Positions 1 through 7,732 of a stretch of 64,000 nt of DNA are shown piece after piece. Under the pieces are notes generated by a model. The model worked only from the letters and a program-made list of their open reading frames with translations, was not told where the DNA came from and did not search any database. A program made the translations under genes and the position numbers. The stretch is taken from assembly GCA_038207625.1 (NCBI GenBank), contig JBBQZO010000026.1:1-64000 (forward strand), read 5' to 3'. This DNA is from JBBQZO01 sp038207625 (lineage in GTDB: Bacteria; Pseudomonadota; Gammaproteobacteria; Burkholderiales; Burkholderiaceae_D). Each line of letters begins with the position of its first letter. The first letter of the stretch is position 1.

Positions 1-154
1 CGCGGCCGGTCTCACCGGGGCGACGCAAGAACCGGTGCAAGCAGAGCAGTCGCGCAGCTTCCTCGGTTCCATGTTTCAACGACGGAAAGGCGCATCTACA
101 GCGTTCGCCTTGCCAGGGCGACTCGACAAAGACAAAGCGCCGGCCGCGATCTAA
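1..154 (+). CDS. C-terminal end of a Tad locus gene, probably CpaE/TadZ (partial)
   Basis: An open frame enters from the left edge and ends at TAA 152-154, giving the last 50 residues of a protein. The tail is polar and basic with an FLGSMFQRRK-like stretch. No domain can be recognised in so short a piece. CpaE-type ATPases often end in a similar basic tail and normally precede cpaF, so the identity is inferred mainly from position. None of its four leucine codons is CTG, unlike most genes in this window but like the first two thirds of cpaF. Confidence 0.5.
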   Translation, partial: AAGLTGATQEPVQAEQSRSFLGSMFQRRKGASTAFALPGRLDKDKAPAAI

Positions 155-169
155 CCAACTGTATTTGAT

Positions 170-192
170 ATTTCAAATTTCAAATTTGAAAT
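170..192. promoter_or_regulatory. AT-rich palindrome just upstream of cpaF
   Basis: Positions 177-192 read ATTTCAAATTTGAAAT, a perfect 16-bp palindrome, preceded by a direct repeat of ATTTCAA from 170. It lies 15 bases before the cpaF start, in an AT-rich pocket in otherwise GC-rich DNA, and no clear Shine-Dalgarno sequence is visible between it and the ATG. It could be an operator or a hairpin in the leader. The function is unknown. Confidence 0.35.
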
Positions 193-207
193 CGAAAGTA
201 ACGCATC

Positions 208-1593
208 ATGTCATTACGCGAGAGACTAATCAGAGAAACGAATCCGGCAGTGGTCGGCGGCGCGGCGCGCGCTAACGGCAACGGCGGCAACGGCGGCGGC
301 GACGATGCGGCACCGAGCCAGCATTCGTTTCAAGAGATGAAGGCGCGCTTGCATCGCGCGATCATCAATCGGATGGACTTGAGCAAGCTGAGCCAGCTTG
401 AGCCGGAGCAGTTGCGCTCGGAAGTCTCGCGCCTGGCGGAAGGATTGATTGCGGCCGAGAATGCGCCGTTGTCGGCGAACGAGCGCGAGCGTTTGGTCGA
501 GGAGGTGCGGCACGAGTTGTTCGGCTTGGGGCCGCTTGAGCCGTTGCTGGCTGATCCGACCATCTCCGACATCCTCGTCAACGGGCCGCAGAACATCTAC
601 ATCGAGCGGCGCGGCAAACTTGAGCGCACCGACGTGGCCTTCAAAGACGACGAACATCTGATGCGTGTCATCGAGCGCATCGTCTCGTCGGTCGGTCGCC
701 GCATAGACGAATCCTCCCCGATGGTGGACGCGCGCCTCGCCGACGGCTCGCGCGTTAACGCGATCATTCCGCCGCTCGCGCTCGACGGCCCCGTCGTCTC
801 CATCCGTCGCTTCGGCACAGACCCGTTGCGCATGAATAAGCTGATTGAGTTGAACGCGCTGACGAAAGATATGGCGGACATGTTCGAGATGTGCGTCCAC
901 GCGCGGCTCAACATACTCATCTCTGGCGGCACAGGCTCAGGCAAAACGACGCTCTTGAACGCGCTCTCCGCCTTCATCCCCGAAGACCAGCGCATCGTCA
1001 CGATTGAAGATTCGGCCGAGTTGCAGTTGCAGCAACCGCATGTCGTCCGGCTGGAGACGCGCCCGCCCAATATCGAGGGCAAGGGCGAGGTGAGCCAGCG
1101 CGCGCTGGTGCGCAACGCGCTGCGCATGCGTCCCGACCGCATCATCCTGGGCGAGGTGCGCGGGGCCGAGGCGCTCGACATGCTGCAGGCGATGAACACC
1201 GGGCACGAAGGCTCGTTTGCGACGATCCATTCGAACACCCCGCGCGACGCACTGGCGCGGCTGGAAAACATGGTCGGCATGGCCGGCGTGACGCTGACCC
1301 CGCGCGCCACGCGCCAGCAGATCAGCGCGGCGGTGACGGTGGTGCTGCAGGTGTCGCGCCTGACCGACGGCGCGCGCAAACTGGTGAGCCTGTGCGAGAT
1401 CACCGGCATGGAGGGCGACGTGGTGGCGATGCAGGAGATCTTCCGCTTCGAGCAAAGCGGGGTCGATCCGGAGGGGCGCGTACTGGGCCATTTTTGCGCC
1501 ACCGGCGTGCGCCCGCGCTTTGCCGAACGGCTGCGCCTGTTCGGCGCGCCGGTGCCCGACAGCGTGTTCGACCCGGGCCTGATCTATGAATGA
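208..1593 (+). CDS. cpaF: Tad pilus assembly ATPase CpaF/TadA
   Basis: Hexameric secretion ATPase that powers assembly of Flp/Tad pili at the inner membrane. The 461 residues are usual for the family. A Gly/Asn/Ala-rich N-terminus (about 15-32) is followed by the N-terminal domain and the RecA-like core with Walker [10 protein letters not shown] near residues 240-248, an Asp box near 262-266 and Walker B RIILGE near 311-316, then the conserved FATIHSN segment. tadB follows 21 bases later. Oddity: the first codons include TCA, TTA, AGA, CTA and AGA. By my count only about 7 of 34 leucine codons before position 1080 are CTG, against 15 of 16 after it. The gene may be a recombinant mosaic. Confidence 0.95.
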   Translation: MSLRERLIRETNPAVVGGAARANGNGGNGGGDDAAPSQHSFQEMKARLHRAIINRMDLSKLSQLEPEQLRSEVSRLAEGLIAAENAPLSANERERLVEEVRHELFGLGPLEPLLADPTISDILVNGPQNIYIERRGKLERTDVAFKDDEHLMRVIERIVSSVGRRIDESSPMVDARLADGSRVNAIIPPLALDGPVVSIRRFGTDPLRMNKLIELNALTKDMADMFEMCVHARLNILISGGTGSGKTTLLNALSAFIPEDQRIVTIEDSAELQLQQPHVVRLETRPPNIEGKGEVSQRALVRNALRMRPDRIILGEVRGAEALDMLQAMNTGHEGSFATIHSNTPRDALARLENMVGMAGVTLTPRATRQQISAAVTVVLQVSRLTDGARKLVSLCEITGMEGDVVAMQEIFRFEQSGVDPEGRVLGHFCATGVRPRFAERLRLFGAPVPDSVFDPGLIYE

Positions 1594-1614
1594 CGGGCCG
1601 ACAAGGAGGCGGGC

Positions 1615-2592
1615 ATGGACCTGATGTTCGACGCGGTGGCGGTGCTCACCTTCGCCGCCGTGATTCTGCTCATCGAGGGGGCCTGGCTGTGGTGGTCCGA
1701 CACGCGCGGCGGCGCCGCCCGGCGCGTTGCGCTGCGGCTGCGCCGGATGTCGGGCGCGCGCGCCGACGGCACCGAGCGGGTCTCGATCCTGAAGCAGCGC
1801 CGGCTCAGCACCTGGCCCGCCGCCGAGCGCTGGCTCGCGCGCGTGCCGGCGCTGCGCGCGCTCGATCAGCGCCTGCAACAGGCCGGCGTGAAATGGTCGG
1901 TGGCGCAGTTCCTGTGCGCGGCGCTGGCGCTGGCGCTGGCCGGCCTGCTGCCGTCGCAACTGTGGGCGGTGCCGGGCTGGGCGGGCGCGGCGCTGCCGCT
2001 GCTGTGCGGCGCATTGCCGTATGCGCTGCTGGTGCGCGCGCGCGCCGCGCGCCTGCGCAAGATCGAAGAGCAACTGCCGGAGACGGCCGACTTCCTCGGT
2101 CGCGCGCTGCGCGCCGGGCACGCGTTCGCCAACGTGTTGCAAATGGTGGGGCAGGAGCTGCCCGAACCGATCAGCGGCGAATTTCGCACCGTGCATGAGG
2201 AAATCAATTACGGCGTGCCGATGCAGGACGCGCTGCACAACCTGGCTGCGCGGGTGCCGCTGACGGACCTGCGTTATCTGGTGATCGCCGTGCTGATCCA
2301 GCGCGAGTCGGGCGGCAATCTGGCCGAGGTGCTGGGCGGCCTTGGCCGCACCATCCGGGCCCGCCTGAAACTGCTGGCCCAGGTGCAGGTGATGTCGGCC
2401 GAGGGGCGTCTGTCGGCCTGGGTCATGGGCGCGCTGCCGCTGGTCATCATGGGGGTGATGGACGTGATCAACCCGGACTACATCCGCGTGTTGTGGACCG
2501 AGCCGAGCGGGATCGCGCTGTTGTGGTACGGCGCCGGCATGATCGTGCTCGGTGTGTTGTGGATGCGGGTGGTGATCAGGATCCGGGTGTGA
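1615..2592 (+). CDS. tadB: Tad pilus assembly inner-membrane protein TadB
   Basis: Type II secretion F-domain protein forming, with TadC, the inner-membrane platform on which CpaF acts. The 325-residue product has an N-terminal membrane segment (about residues 5-25), a central pair of hydrophobic stretches (about 100-150), a cytoplasmic GspF-type domain containing LPETADFLGRALRAGHAF, and C-terminal membrane helices. It sits between cpaF and tadC on the same strand and uses host-like codons throughout. Start chosen at ATG 1615, which is preceded by AAGGAGG; a frame-shifted ORF from 1590 over the same bases is not real. Confidence 0.93.
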   Translation: MDLMFDAVAVLTFAAVILLIEGAWLWWSDTRGGAARRVALRLRRMSGARADGTERVSILKQRRLSTWPAAERWLARVPALRALDQRLQQAGVKWSVAQFLCAALALALAGLLPSQLWAVPGWAGAALPLLCGALPYALLVRARAARLRKIEEQLPETADFLGRALRAGHAFANVLQMVGQELPEPISGEFRTVHEEINYGVPMQDALHNLAARVPLTDLRYLVIAVLIQRESGGNLAEVLGGLGRTIRARLKLLAQVQVMSAEGRLSAWVMGALPLVIMGVMDVINPDYIRVLWTEPSGIALLWYGAGMIVLGVLWMRVVIRIRV

Positions 2593-2620
2593 AACCGCCA
2601 GCGCGGCGAGGAGAGAACCG

Positions 2621-3550
2621 ATGAGTGCAGTGCAATTGCTGTTTCTGGCGCTCGTGTTTGGCATCGTGGCGGGCCTGGCCTGGCTGGCGTTGACGCTGTT
2701 CGGGCCGGGCAGCGTACGCGCCCGTCTGCCCGGCGGCGTCGCTCCCAGCGCCGCGCCCGGCGCCGGCTGGGTCGAACGGGTCGCCAAGGTCGCCCAGCCA
2801 TTTTCCAAGTTGTCGGTACAGGAGGAGGGTTGGGAAAAGTCCATGCTGCGCACCCGCTTCATGAACGCCGGCTGGCGCAATGCGAACGCGCCGGTACTGT
2901 ATTTTGCGGCGAAAACCGTACTTGCGTTGGGGCTGCCCGTGGCGTTGGTGCTGCTGGCGTCGGCGTTTCCGGGCAGCGGGCGGCGCTACCTGCTGCTGGT
3001 GCTGTTCGGCGGGGCCGCGCTGGGCTACTACCTGCCCAATGTGGTGTTGGCGCGCAGCGCGCAGCGACGCCAGCGCGACATCTTCGAGAACGTGCCGGAC
3101 GCGCTCGATTTGCTCACCGTCTGCGTCGAAGCCGGCTTGTCGCTCGAGCGCGCGCTGGTCAAGGTGGCCACCGAGATCGGCATCAAGAGCGTGGTGCTGG
3201 CCCAGGAACTGCAACTGGTGCTGATGGAAATGCGCGCTGGCTTCAGCAAGGAAAAAGCGTTGCGCAACCTGGCCTTGCGCAGTGGCGTCGAAGACGTCGA
3301 TACGCTGGTGGCGATGCTGATCCAGTCCGAGCGCTTCGGCACCAGCATGGGCGACGCGCTGCGCGTGCATTCCGAGAATCTGCGCGGAAAACGCCGCCTG
3401 CTGGCCGAGGAAGCGGCCGCCAAGATCGCGCTGAAACTGCTGTTCCCGCTGGTGTTTTGTATTTTTCCGGCGTTGATGATGGTGTTACTTGGCCCGGCCG
3501 GCATCATGCTGATGCGGGGCATCCTGCCTTCGGTGGCAGCCACGCATTAA
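2621..3550 (+). CDS. tadC: Tad pilus assembly inner-membrane protein TadC
   Basis: Second GspF-domain platform protein of the Tad machine, 309 residues. An N-terminal hydrophobic helix is followed by a membrane hairpin (about 85-145) and a GspF domain with the family signature VPDALDLLTVCVEAGLSLE. A C-terminal hydrophobic segment ends the protein. ATG 2621 is preceded by a GAGGAGAG ribosome site. tadB and tadC are separated by 28 bases and tadD follows 11 bases downstream, so the genes are probably co-transcribed. Confidence 0.93.
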   Translation: MSAVQLLFLALVFGIVAGLAWLALTLFGPGSVRARLPGGVAPSAAPGAGWVERVAKVAQPFSKLSVQEEGWEKSMLRTRFMNAGWRNANAPVLYFAAKTVLALGLPVALVLLASAFPGSGRRYLLLVLFGGAALGYYLPNVVLARSAQRRQRDIFENVPDALDLLTVCVEAGLSLERALVKVATEIGIKSVVLAQELQLVLMEMRAGFSKEKALRNLALRSGVEDVDTLVAMLIQSERFGTSMGDALRVHSENLRGKRRLLAEEAAAKIALKLLFPLVFCIFPALMMVLLGPAGIMLMRGILPSVAATH

Positions 3551-3561
3551 GGGAGACGACC

Positions 3562-4653
3562 ATGCATCGCTATTTGAAATGCAGCGCCGGCGTGTGCGCC
3601 GGCGCGCTGTTGCTGGCATGCGCAGGCGCCGGGGTTCCGCGGGCGCCTGGGACGCCGGCGCCCGCGCCGACCCAGGCAGGGGCTGCCGAGGCGGCCTACA
3701 CGCTGGGGCGCGGCGCCCATCTGGCGCGCCGCTACGTGCAGGCCGAGCAGCTCTACCTGGCCGCGCTGCGGGCCGACGCGGCCCACATCAATGCCAGCAA
3801 TGGCTTGGCCACGCTGTACGCCGAACAGGGGCAGCTGGGCGCGGCGATCGCGCGCTGGCACGCGCTCACCAGCGCCTTGGGCAGCGCCAGCGGTCCCGAG
3901 TACGCGTTTCTGTTTGGCAATCTTGGCTACGCCTATTTCCTGAACGGCGAACCGGAGAATGCCCGTGTCGCGCTGGAAAAAGCATGCCTGCTCGATCCTT
4001 CGAACCAGCTGGCCTGGCAGCACCTGGGTAGCGCGCTGCAGCAGCTGGGCCAAAGCGAGCGTGCGCTGCGCATGTTTCGCCAGGCCAGCAGTTTGCAGGC
4101 ACACGATATCAAGGCCGACTACGCGCAGCTGGCGCTCGCTGCGGGGCACGCCGTCGAGCAGGCGATCGACAGCGGCGCGGCGTCCGCACCGGGCTGGCCG
4201 GCCAGCGAGATTGTCGGCCAGGCCAGCGACGGCATGGTCACGCTGCGCCAGGTCGGCGCGCCGGCGCGTGTGGTCGCGGCGGCGCCCGAGGTGCCCGGGC
4301 CGATGCCGGAACAGGTGCGCCTGGAAATTCGCAACGGCAACGGGGTCGCTGGCATGGCGGCGGCGCTGGGACGGCGCATCGGCGAGCACGGCGTGCGCGT
4401 GGTGCGACTGAGCAATGAGAAGGGCTATCGTGTACAACTGACGCGCCTCGAATACGGGCCGCAATACCAGCTCGCCGCGTCCGAACTGGCGGCGCGTCTG
4501 GGCGCGAGCGAGTTGCGCGCGGTCGACAACTGCAAGCCTGCTGACGTACGCCTGGTGATCGGGCGCGACCTACTGCGCGCCACGCCGGCGCAAACCGGGG
4601 CGGCGCAAAGCAACGCGGTGGCTGGCCCGCTCGCCGCTGGTCGCGCCGGCTGA
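3562..4653 (+). CDS. tadD: Tad pilus TPR lipoprotein TadD with LytR C-terminal domain
   Basis: Probable outer-membrane-associated lipoprotein that helps Tad secretin assembly (known role of TadD). The 363 residues begin with a signal peptide and lipobox-like LLLACAG with Cys near residue 20. Tetratricopeptide repeats occupy about 45-195 (for example NLGYAYFLNGEPENARVALE), followed by a linker and a LytR_C-type domain from about residue 250 (LEIRNGNGVAGMAAALGRR). Start is ATG 3562, 11 bases after tadC. No tadE/F/G genes follow, so those pilins and the prepilin peptidase must be elsewhere. Confidence 0.88.
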   Translation: MHRYLKCSAGVCAGALLLACAGAGVPRAPGTPAPAPTQAGAAEAAYTLGRGAHLARRYVQAEQLYLAALRADAAHINASNGLATLYAEQGQLGAAIARWHALTSALGSASGPEYAFLFGNLGYAYFLNGEPENARVALEKACLLDPSNQLAWQHLGSALQQLGQSERALRMFRQASSLQAHDIKADYAQLALAAGHAVEQAIDSGAASAPGWPASEIVGQASDGMVTLRQVGAPARVVAAAPEVPGPMPEQVRLEIRNGNGVAGMAAALGRRIGEHGVRVVRLSNEKGYRVQLTRLEYGPQYQLAASELAARLGASELRAVDNCKPADVRLVIGRDLLRATPAQTGAAQSNAVAGPLAAGRAG

Positions 4654-4729
4654 CGCGTGCGTGGTGTGACAACGTCCTTAGCACGGATGGCGTGGGCGTC
4701 GAGCATCGCGGGGAGCGGGCCATCAAACG

Positions 4730-5053
4730 GTGTCGGCGATGGCATGTGCAACGACGATGGGGCGCTGCGCGCTGGCCGGCACCTGGTCGGCGCTACCGGG
4801 CGCGTGCGCGGCAGGTACCACGCAGGAGTCGACCGGCGAGTACGTCAACGATAGCGTCTGCGCTGGCACGCTCAAGGCCGCCTTTGTGGGCGAGCCGGCG
4901 CTGAAAGCGGCCGACATCCATGTTGCAACATGCACGGGCAGCTTGCAGCTGCGCGCTTTTGTCAGTTTGCCCGACAGTGTTAGGCAGCGCAGTGCGCTCG
5001 CCAGAACGGTGGGCAGCGTCACGTCCGTCATGGGCGCACTGGTCGTCAAGTAA
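4730..5053 (+). CDS. BON-domain periplasmic protein, diverged
   Basis: Small exported protein of 107 residues with one BON domain (about 35-107), a fold found in OsmY-like envelope stress proteins. The domain is recognisable from TGEYVNDSV at its start and GSVTSVMGALVVK at its end. The N-terminus resembles a lipoprotein signal, but the expected lipobox reads LPGAC rather than a canonical LAGC, and a Cys-Ala-Gly replaces the usual polar residues after NDSV. It may therefore be decaying. GTG 4730, with GGGAGCGGG upstream, is the likeliest start; ATG 4739 is an alternative. The reading frame is intact. Confidence 0.65.
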   Translation: MSAMACATTMGRCALAGTWSALPGACAAGTTQESTGEYVNDSVCAGTLKAAFVGEPALKAADIHVATCTGSLQLRAFVSLPDSVRQRSALARTVGSVTSVMGALVVK

Positions 5054-5249
5054 CGGGGTCGCTGAGCAAGCCGGCCGGCCTGCACGCCGTCGCTTGGGTG
5101 CGGAGAACGGTGCGCGCTTGCATGCCAGTGAGCCTGGACATAGCTGCCATGCCATGTCGACGCTGTCTTGCGCCGCCGGGCGCGCAGGCCGCGTCCGGCG
5201 GGAAGGAGTGCGGAGCGGCGCAGCTTGGTGCCCGCTCACGCGTTGATCT

Positions 5250-5447
5250 TTATTGCGGCAGCGCAGCCTTTTCAACGGCGCTCAAGCGCTTGCCGCTGAT
5301 AACGACGACCTGCATCGGTGCGCCTGCATCGGCGACGATCTGTGGTGCGACATGGCGGGCTGGCAAAGCCGCGGTGGCGACGCTCGTTGCGCTGATCAAT
5401 GCGAGCGTGATAACGAAGATGGCTTCCATGTTTTTTGCGATGTTCAT
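5250..5447 (-). CDS. Small secreted protein of unknown function
   Basis: A 65-residue product with a clear N-terminal signal peptide (residues 1-26, MNIAKNMEAIFVITLAL then a small-residue cleavage region). The mature part is short and contains VVVISGKRLSAVEKAAL. There is no recognisable domain. The start at 5447 is preceded by a purine-rich AAGGAAAT. From memory, similar small exported proteins occur in Oxalobacteraceae, but I cannot name a function. It is the only gene between the BON gene and the hairpin-rich spacer. Confidence 0.6.
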   Translation of the reverse strand: MNIAKNMEAIFVITLALISATSVATAALPARHVAPQIVADAGAPMQVVVISGKRLSAVEKAALPQ

Positions 5448-5775
5448 GATATTTCCTTGTACTGGTTGCGCTGCTGTGATTGAACTATAGCGAGGCGCCT
5501 ATTGGCCAACCACCGGAATGCGACGAACGGCATGTTAGGCGGGACAGGACGCGCGAATGCGGCGCGGAACGCGCGCCGAACAGGCGTACCGGCAGCGCTA
5601 AAACGGGCCGCCACGACGCGCCCGTGCCGACGCGGGACCGACCGGGCCGCCAGGCCCGATCGGTCGTGGCTGCCATCCTGACCGGCCTCAACGCAGCGGC
5701 GCAAGGGCACTGCCACCGTGGTAGGCGTTTGCGGCGCGGCACGGTGGCAGTGTGCCCGCATGACCAGGCCAGGTG
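5448..5775. repeat. Gene-free spacer with two strong inverted repeats
   Basis: No convincing ORF in 328 bases between two minus-strand genes. Two hairpins stand out. The first pairs 5636-5648 with 5653-5665 around a GCCA loop, with one mismatch. The second pairs CACTGCCACCGTG at 5708-5720 perfectly with 5740-5752, with further GGG/CCC pairing outside. Neither has a T-run, so they are not standard intrinsic terminators. They could be transcript-end hairpins for the gene at 5776-6015 or palindromic repeat elements. Confidence 0.5.
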
Positions 5776-6015
5776 TCACATCAGATCGCTGATGTCGAGC
5801 GGCGCCTCCACCGCATGGCGGGCGGCCATCGCCGCATGCGCGGCACTGTGCCGGCGGTGCGGCACGGTCAGTAGCTCCAGTGCGAGCGCCAGGCTGATGC
5901 CGCGCGCACGCAGGTAGCGGGCCGCATCGGCCGTGCCCAATAGCTGTCCGATGAATGCGCCTTCACGCACGGTTGCTGCAATTTCCCATTCTTCCAATCC
6001 ATTCACATCGCTCAT
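5776..6015 (-). CDS. Small hypothetical cytoplasmic protein
   Basis: Predicted soluble 79-residue protein, acidic at its N-terminus (NGLEEWEIAATVREG) and ending in LDISDLM. No signal peptide, membrane segment or known domain is visible. The start is placed at ATG 6015, which has GGAGG 6 bases upstream; an in-frame ATG at 6021 would place the ribosome site too close. The clear Shine-Dalgarno sequence and ordinary codon use support it as a real gene. The function is unknown. Confidence 0.55.
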   Translation of the reverse strand: MSDVNGLEEWEIAATVREGAFIGQLLGTADAARYLRARGISLALALELLTVPHRRHSAAHAAMAARHAVEAPLDISDLM

Positions 6016-6282
6016 AGTCATCCTCCATTGTTTAAATGGTAACGATCGTTGGCGTGGGGACTTTTGATCTTATGCAAAAGTTATCGGTTTTAGCGAAGGT
6101 GCATATCAAAAAACAAACGAATTGTGCATGCGACGACAGCGGCCAGGACTGCGAAATAGCTGTATTGCAAGCTTCGATGCGGAGGATTGCGACAACGCAA
6201 AGGGGCGGCGTTCGATCCGCTTGGCGGGGAGGATAGGTACGCGGTGTGCCGGCATGGTCCACGTGGCGCGGGCTACCCGACG
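6016..6282. other. Spacer without recognisable gene
   Basis: Together with the terminator next to it, this makes about 320 bases without a protein gene. The left part is relatively AT-rich (for example near 6060-6120) and probably holds the promoter of the small gene at 5776-6015. Short ORFs on both strands lack ribosome sites and recognisable sequence. Nothing else is seen. Confidence 0.5.
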
Positions 6283-6314
6283 AAAAAAAAGGCTACCGGC
6301 CTAAGCGGGTAACC
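6283..6314 (-). terminator. Intrinsic terminator after tRNA-Thr
   Basis: Read on the minus strand, GGTTACC (6314-6308) pairs with GGTAGCC (6297-6291) across a 10-base loop. A run of eight T follows (6290-6283). It sits 22 bases beyond the tRNA 3' end, as expected for the end of that transcript. Confidence 0.8.
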
Positions 6315-6335
6315 CTTTGATTTACTGCGAAATTC

Positions 6336-6411
<76 letters not shown>

Positions 6412-6439
6412 GAAAAACTTATAAGCGGCGAATTATACG

Positions 6440-6916
6440 CTATTTGATACGCGTGAGGGTCGGGCGGCTGCCTTTTTTTGGCGGTTCGTCGTCGTCGTTC
6501 GGTGTGCTTGACGAGGCGGGCGTGGCCAGTTCCGGGCTGCTGGGAACGGCGCTCAGTGTCGGCGCGCTGGTCGCCAGTTCGACCGCAGGCGCGTCGGCGC
6601 CGGCTGCCTGCACGTCGAAAGCCATGCCTTGGCCGTTCTCGTTGGCATAGATCGCCATCACGTTGTTGATCGGGATGTACAGTTCGCGCGAGACGCCGCC
6701 AAAGCGCGCATGAAAGCGCACCGCATCGTTGTCCATCTTCAGGCCGCTGGTGGCGCCGAAGCTGATGTTGAGCACGATTTCGCCCTGTTTGACGAATTCC
6801 ATCGGCACCTGGGTGCCGGCGTCGACCTTGACCGCGAGGTAGGGGGTATAGCCGCTGTCGGTGCACCATTCGTAGATGGCGCGCAGCATGTAGGGCTTCG
6901 TTGAGATGTCGGGCAT
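6440..6916 (-). CDS. sspB: ClpXP adaptor SspB
   Basis: Specificity-enhancing factor that binds ssrA-tagged proteins and delivers them to ClpXP. The 158-residue protein has the substrate-binding fold in about residues 5-110 (KPYMLRAIYEWCTDSGYTPY at the start, LNISFGATSGLKM in the middle). A flexible Ser/Ala/Pro-rich linker and a basic C-terminal tail ending RPTLTRIK follow, corresponding to the ClpX-docking tail of the family. It follows sspA by 73 bases on the same strand, the standard sspA-sspB arrangement. Confidence 0.95.
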   Translation of the reverse strand: MPDISTKPYMLRAIYEWCTDSGYTPYLAVKVDAGTQVPMEFVKQGEIVLNISFGATSGLKMDNDAVRFHARFGGVSRELYIPINNVMAIYANENGQGMAFDVQAAGADAPAVELATSAPTLSAVPSSPELATPASSSTPNDDDEPPKKGSRPTLTRIK

Positions 6917-6989
6917 GGTATTGGGAGGGGCAGTGAAACAAGCGCTGCGCGTCCGGCGGCAAGCGTCCGGGCGCGCAGTGCGACAGCAA

Positions 6990-7601
6990 TTAACGGCGCA
7001 TGACCTTTTCGGACGGGGTCAGCGCTTCGATGTAGGCCGGACGCGAGAAGATGCGTTCGGCATACTTCATCAGCGGCGCGGCGGTCTTCGACAGTTCGAT
7101 GCCGTAGTGGTCCAGGCGCCACAGCAGCGGCGCAACAGCCACGTCGAGCATCGAAAATTCGTCGCCCAGCATGTATTTGTTTTTCAGGAACAGCGGCGCG
7201 AGCGTGGTCAGGCGGTCGCGGATTTCCGCGCGTGCCTTGTCGTGGCTCTTGTCGTTGCCTTTTGCGCGTTCGCTTTCCAGCACATGCACATGCACGAACA
7301 ACTCTTTTTCGAAGTTGAACAGCATCAGGCGCGCGCGCGCGCGCATCAACGGGTCGGCCGGCATCAGTTGCGGATGCGGGAAGCGTTCGTCGATGTATTC
7401 GTTGATGATGTTCGATTCGTACAGAATCAGTTCGCGCTCGACCAGGATAGGCACCTGGCCGTACGGATTCATCGTCGAAATGTCTTCCGGCTTGTTGAAC
7501 AAGTCCACATCGCGCACTTCGAAGTCCATGCCTTTTTCAAACAGGACCAGACGGCAGCGTTGGGAGAAGGGGCAGGTTGTGCCCGAATAGAGAACCATCA
7601 T
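6990..7601 (-). CDS. sspA: Stringent starvation protein A, GST-fold RNA polymerase-associated protein
   Basis: RNA polymerase-associated protein with a glutathione S-transferase fold, linked to starvation and acid stress responses in the family. The 203 residues comprise an N-terminal thioredoxin-like domain with SGTTCPFSQRCRLVL (about 6-20) and VPILVERELILYES, then an all-helical C-terminal domain from about residue 85. Like other SspA proteins it probably lacks GST activity. It lies downstream of petC and upstream of sspB, the usual order in betaproteobacteria. Confidence 0.94.
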   Translation of the reverse strand: MMVLYSGTTCPFSQRCRLVLFEKGMDFEVRDVDLFNKPEDISTMNPYGQVPILVERELILYESNIINEYIDERFPHPQLMPADPLMRARARLMLFNFEKELFVHVHVLESERAKGNDKSHDKARAEIRDRLTTLAPLFLKNKYMLGDEFSMLDVAVAPLLWRLDHYGIELSKTAAPLMKYAERIFSRPAYIEALTPSEKVMRR

Positions 7602-7660
7602 TTTTTATAGTTCCTTAGAAACGAAGGGGGTGACACGCCTGGCGGATCACCCCGAAACGA

Positions 7661-7679
7661 TTGTCCGCACTGCGGACAA
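7661..7679. repeat. Short perfect inverted repeat between petC and sspA
   Basis: TTGTCCGCA and TGCGGACAA flank a single C, giving a perfect 19-base hairpin element in the 131-base gap between petC and sspA. There is no T-run on either strand. It may act as an mRNA stabiliser or attenuator between the two minus-strand genes. Confidence 0.4.
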
Positions 7680-7732
7680 TACACGAATGCTGTTGCCTTG
7701 TGACGCACGCGAGCATGCGCCACGGGGCAGTG

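Noticed and set aside
937..2880. Minus-strand ORF of 647 codons opposite cpaF-tadB-tadC
   Set aside because: It runs across three well-identified genes, is His/Arg/Gln/Ala-rich low-complexity, and has no domain or ribosome site. It is a by-product of high GC.
5444..5779. Minus-strand ORF of 111 codons across the hairpin spacer
   Set aside because: Arg-rich with no ribosome site; it spans both inverted repeats and has no recognisable segment.
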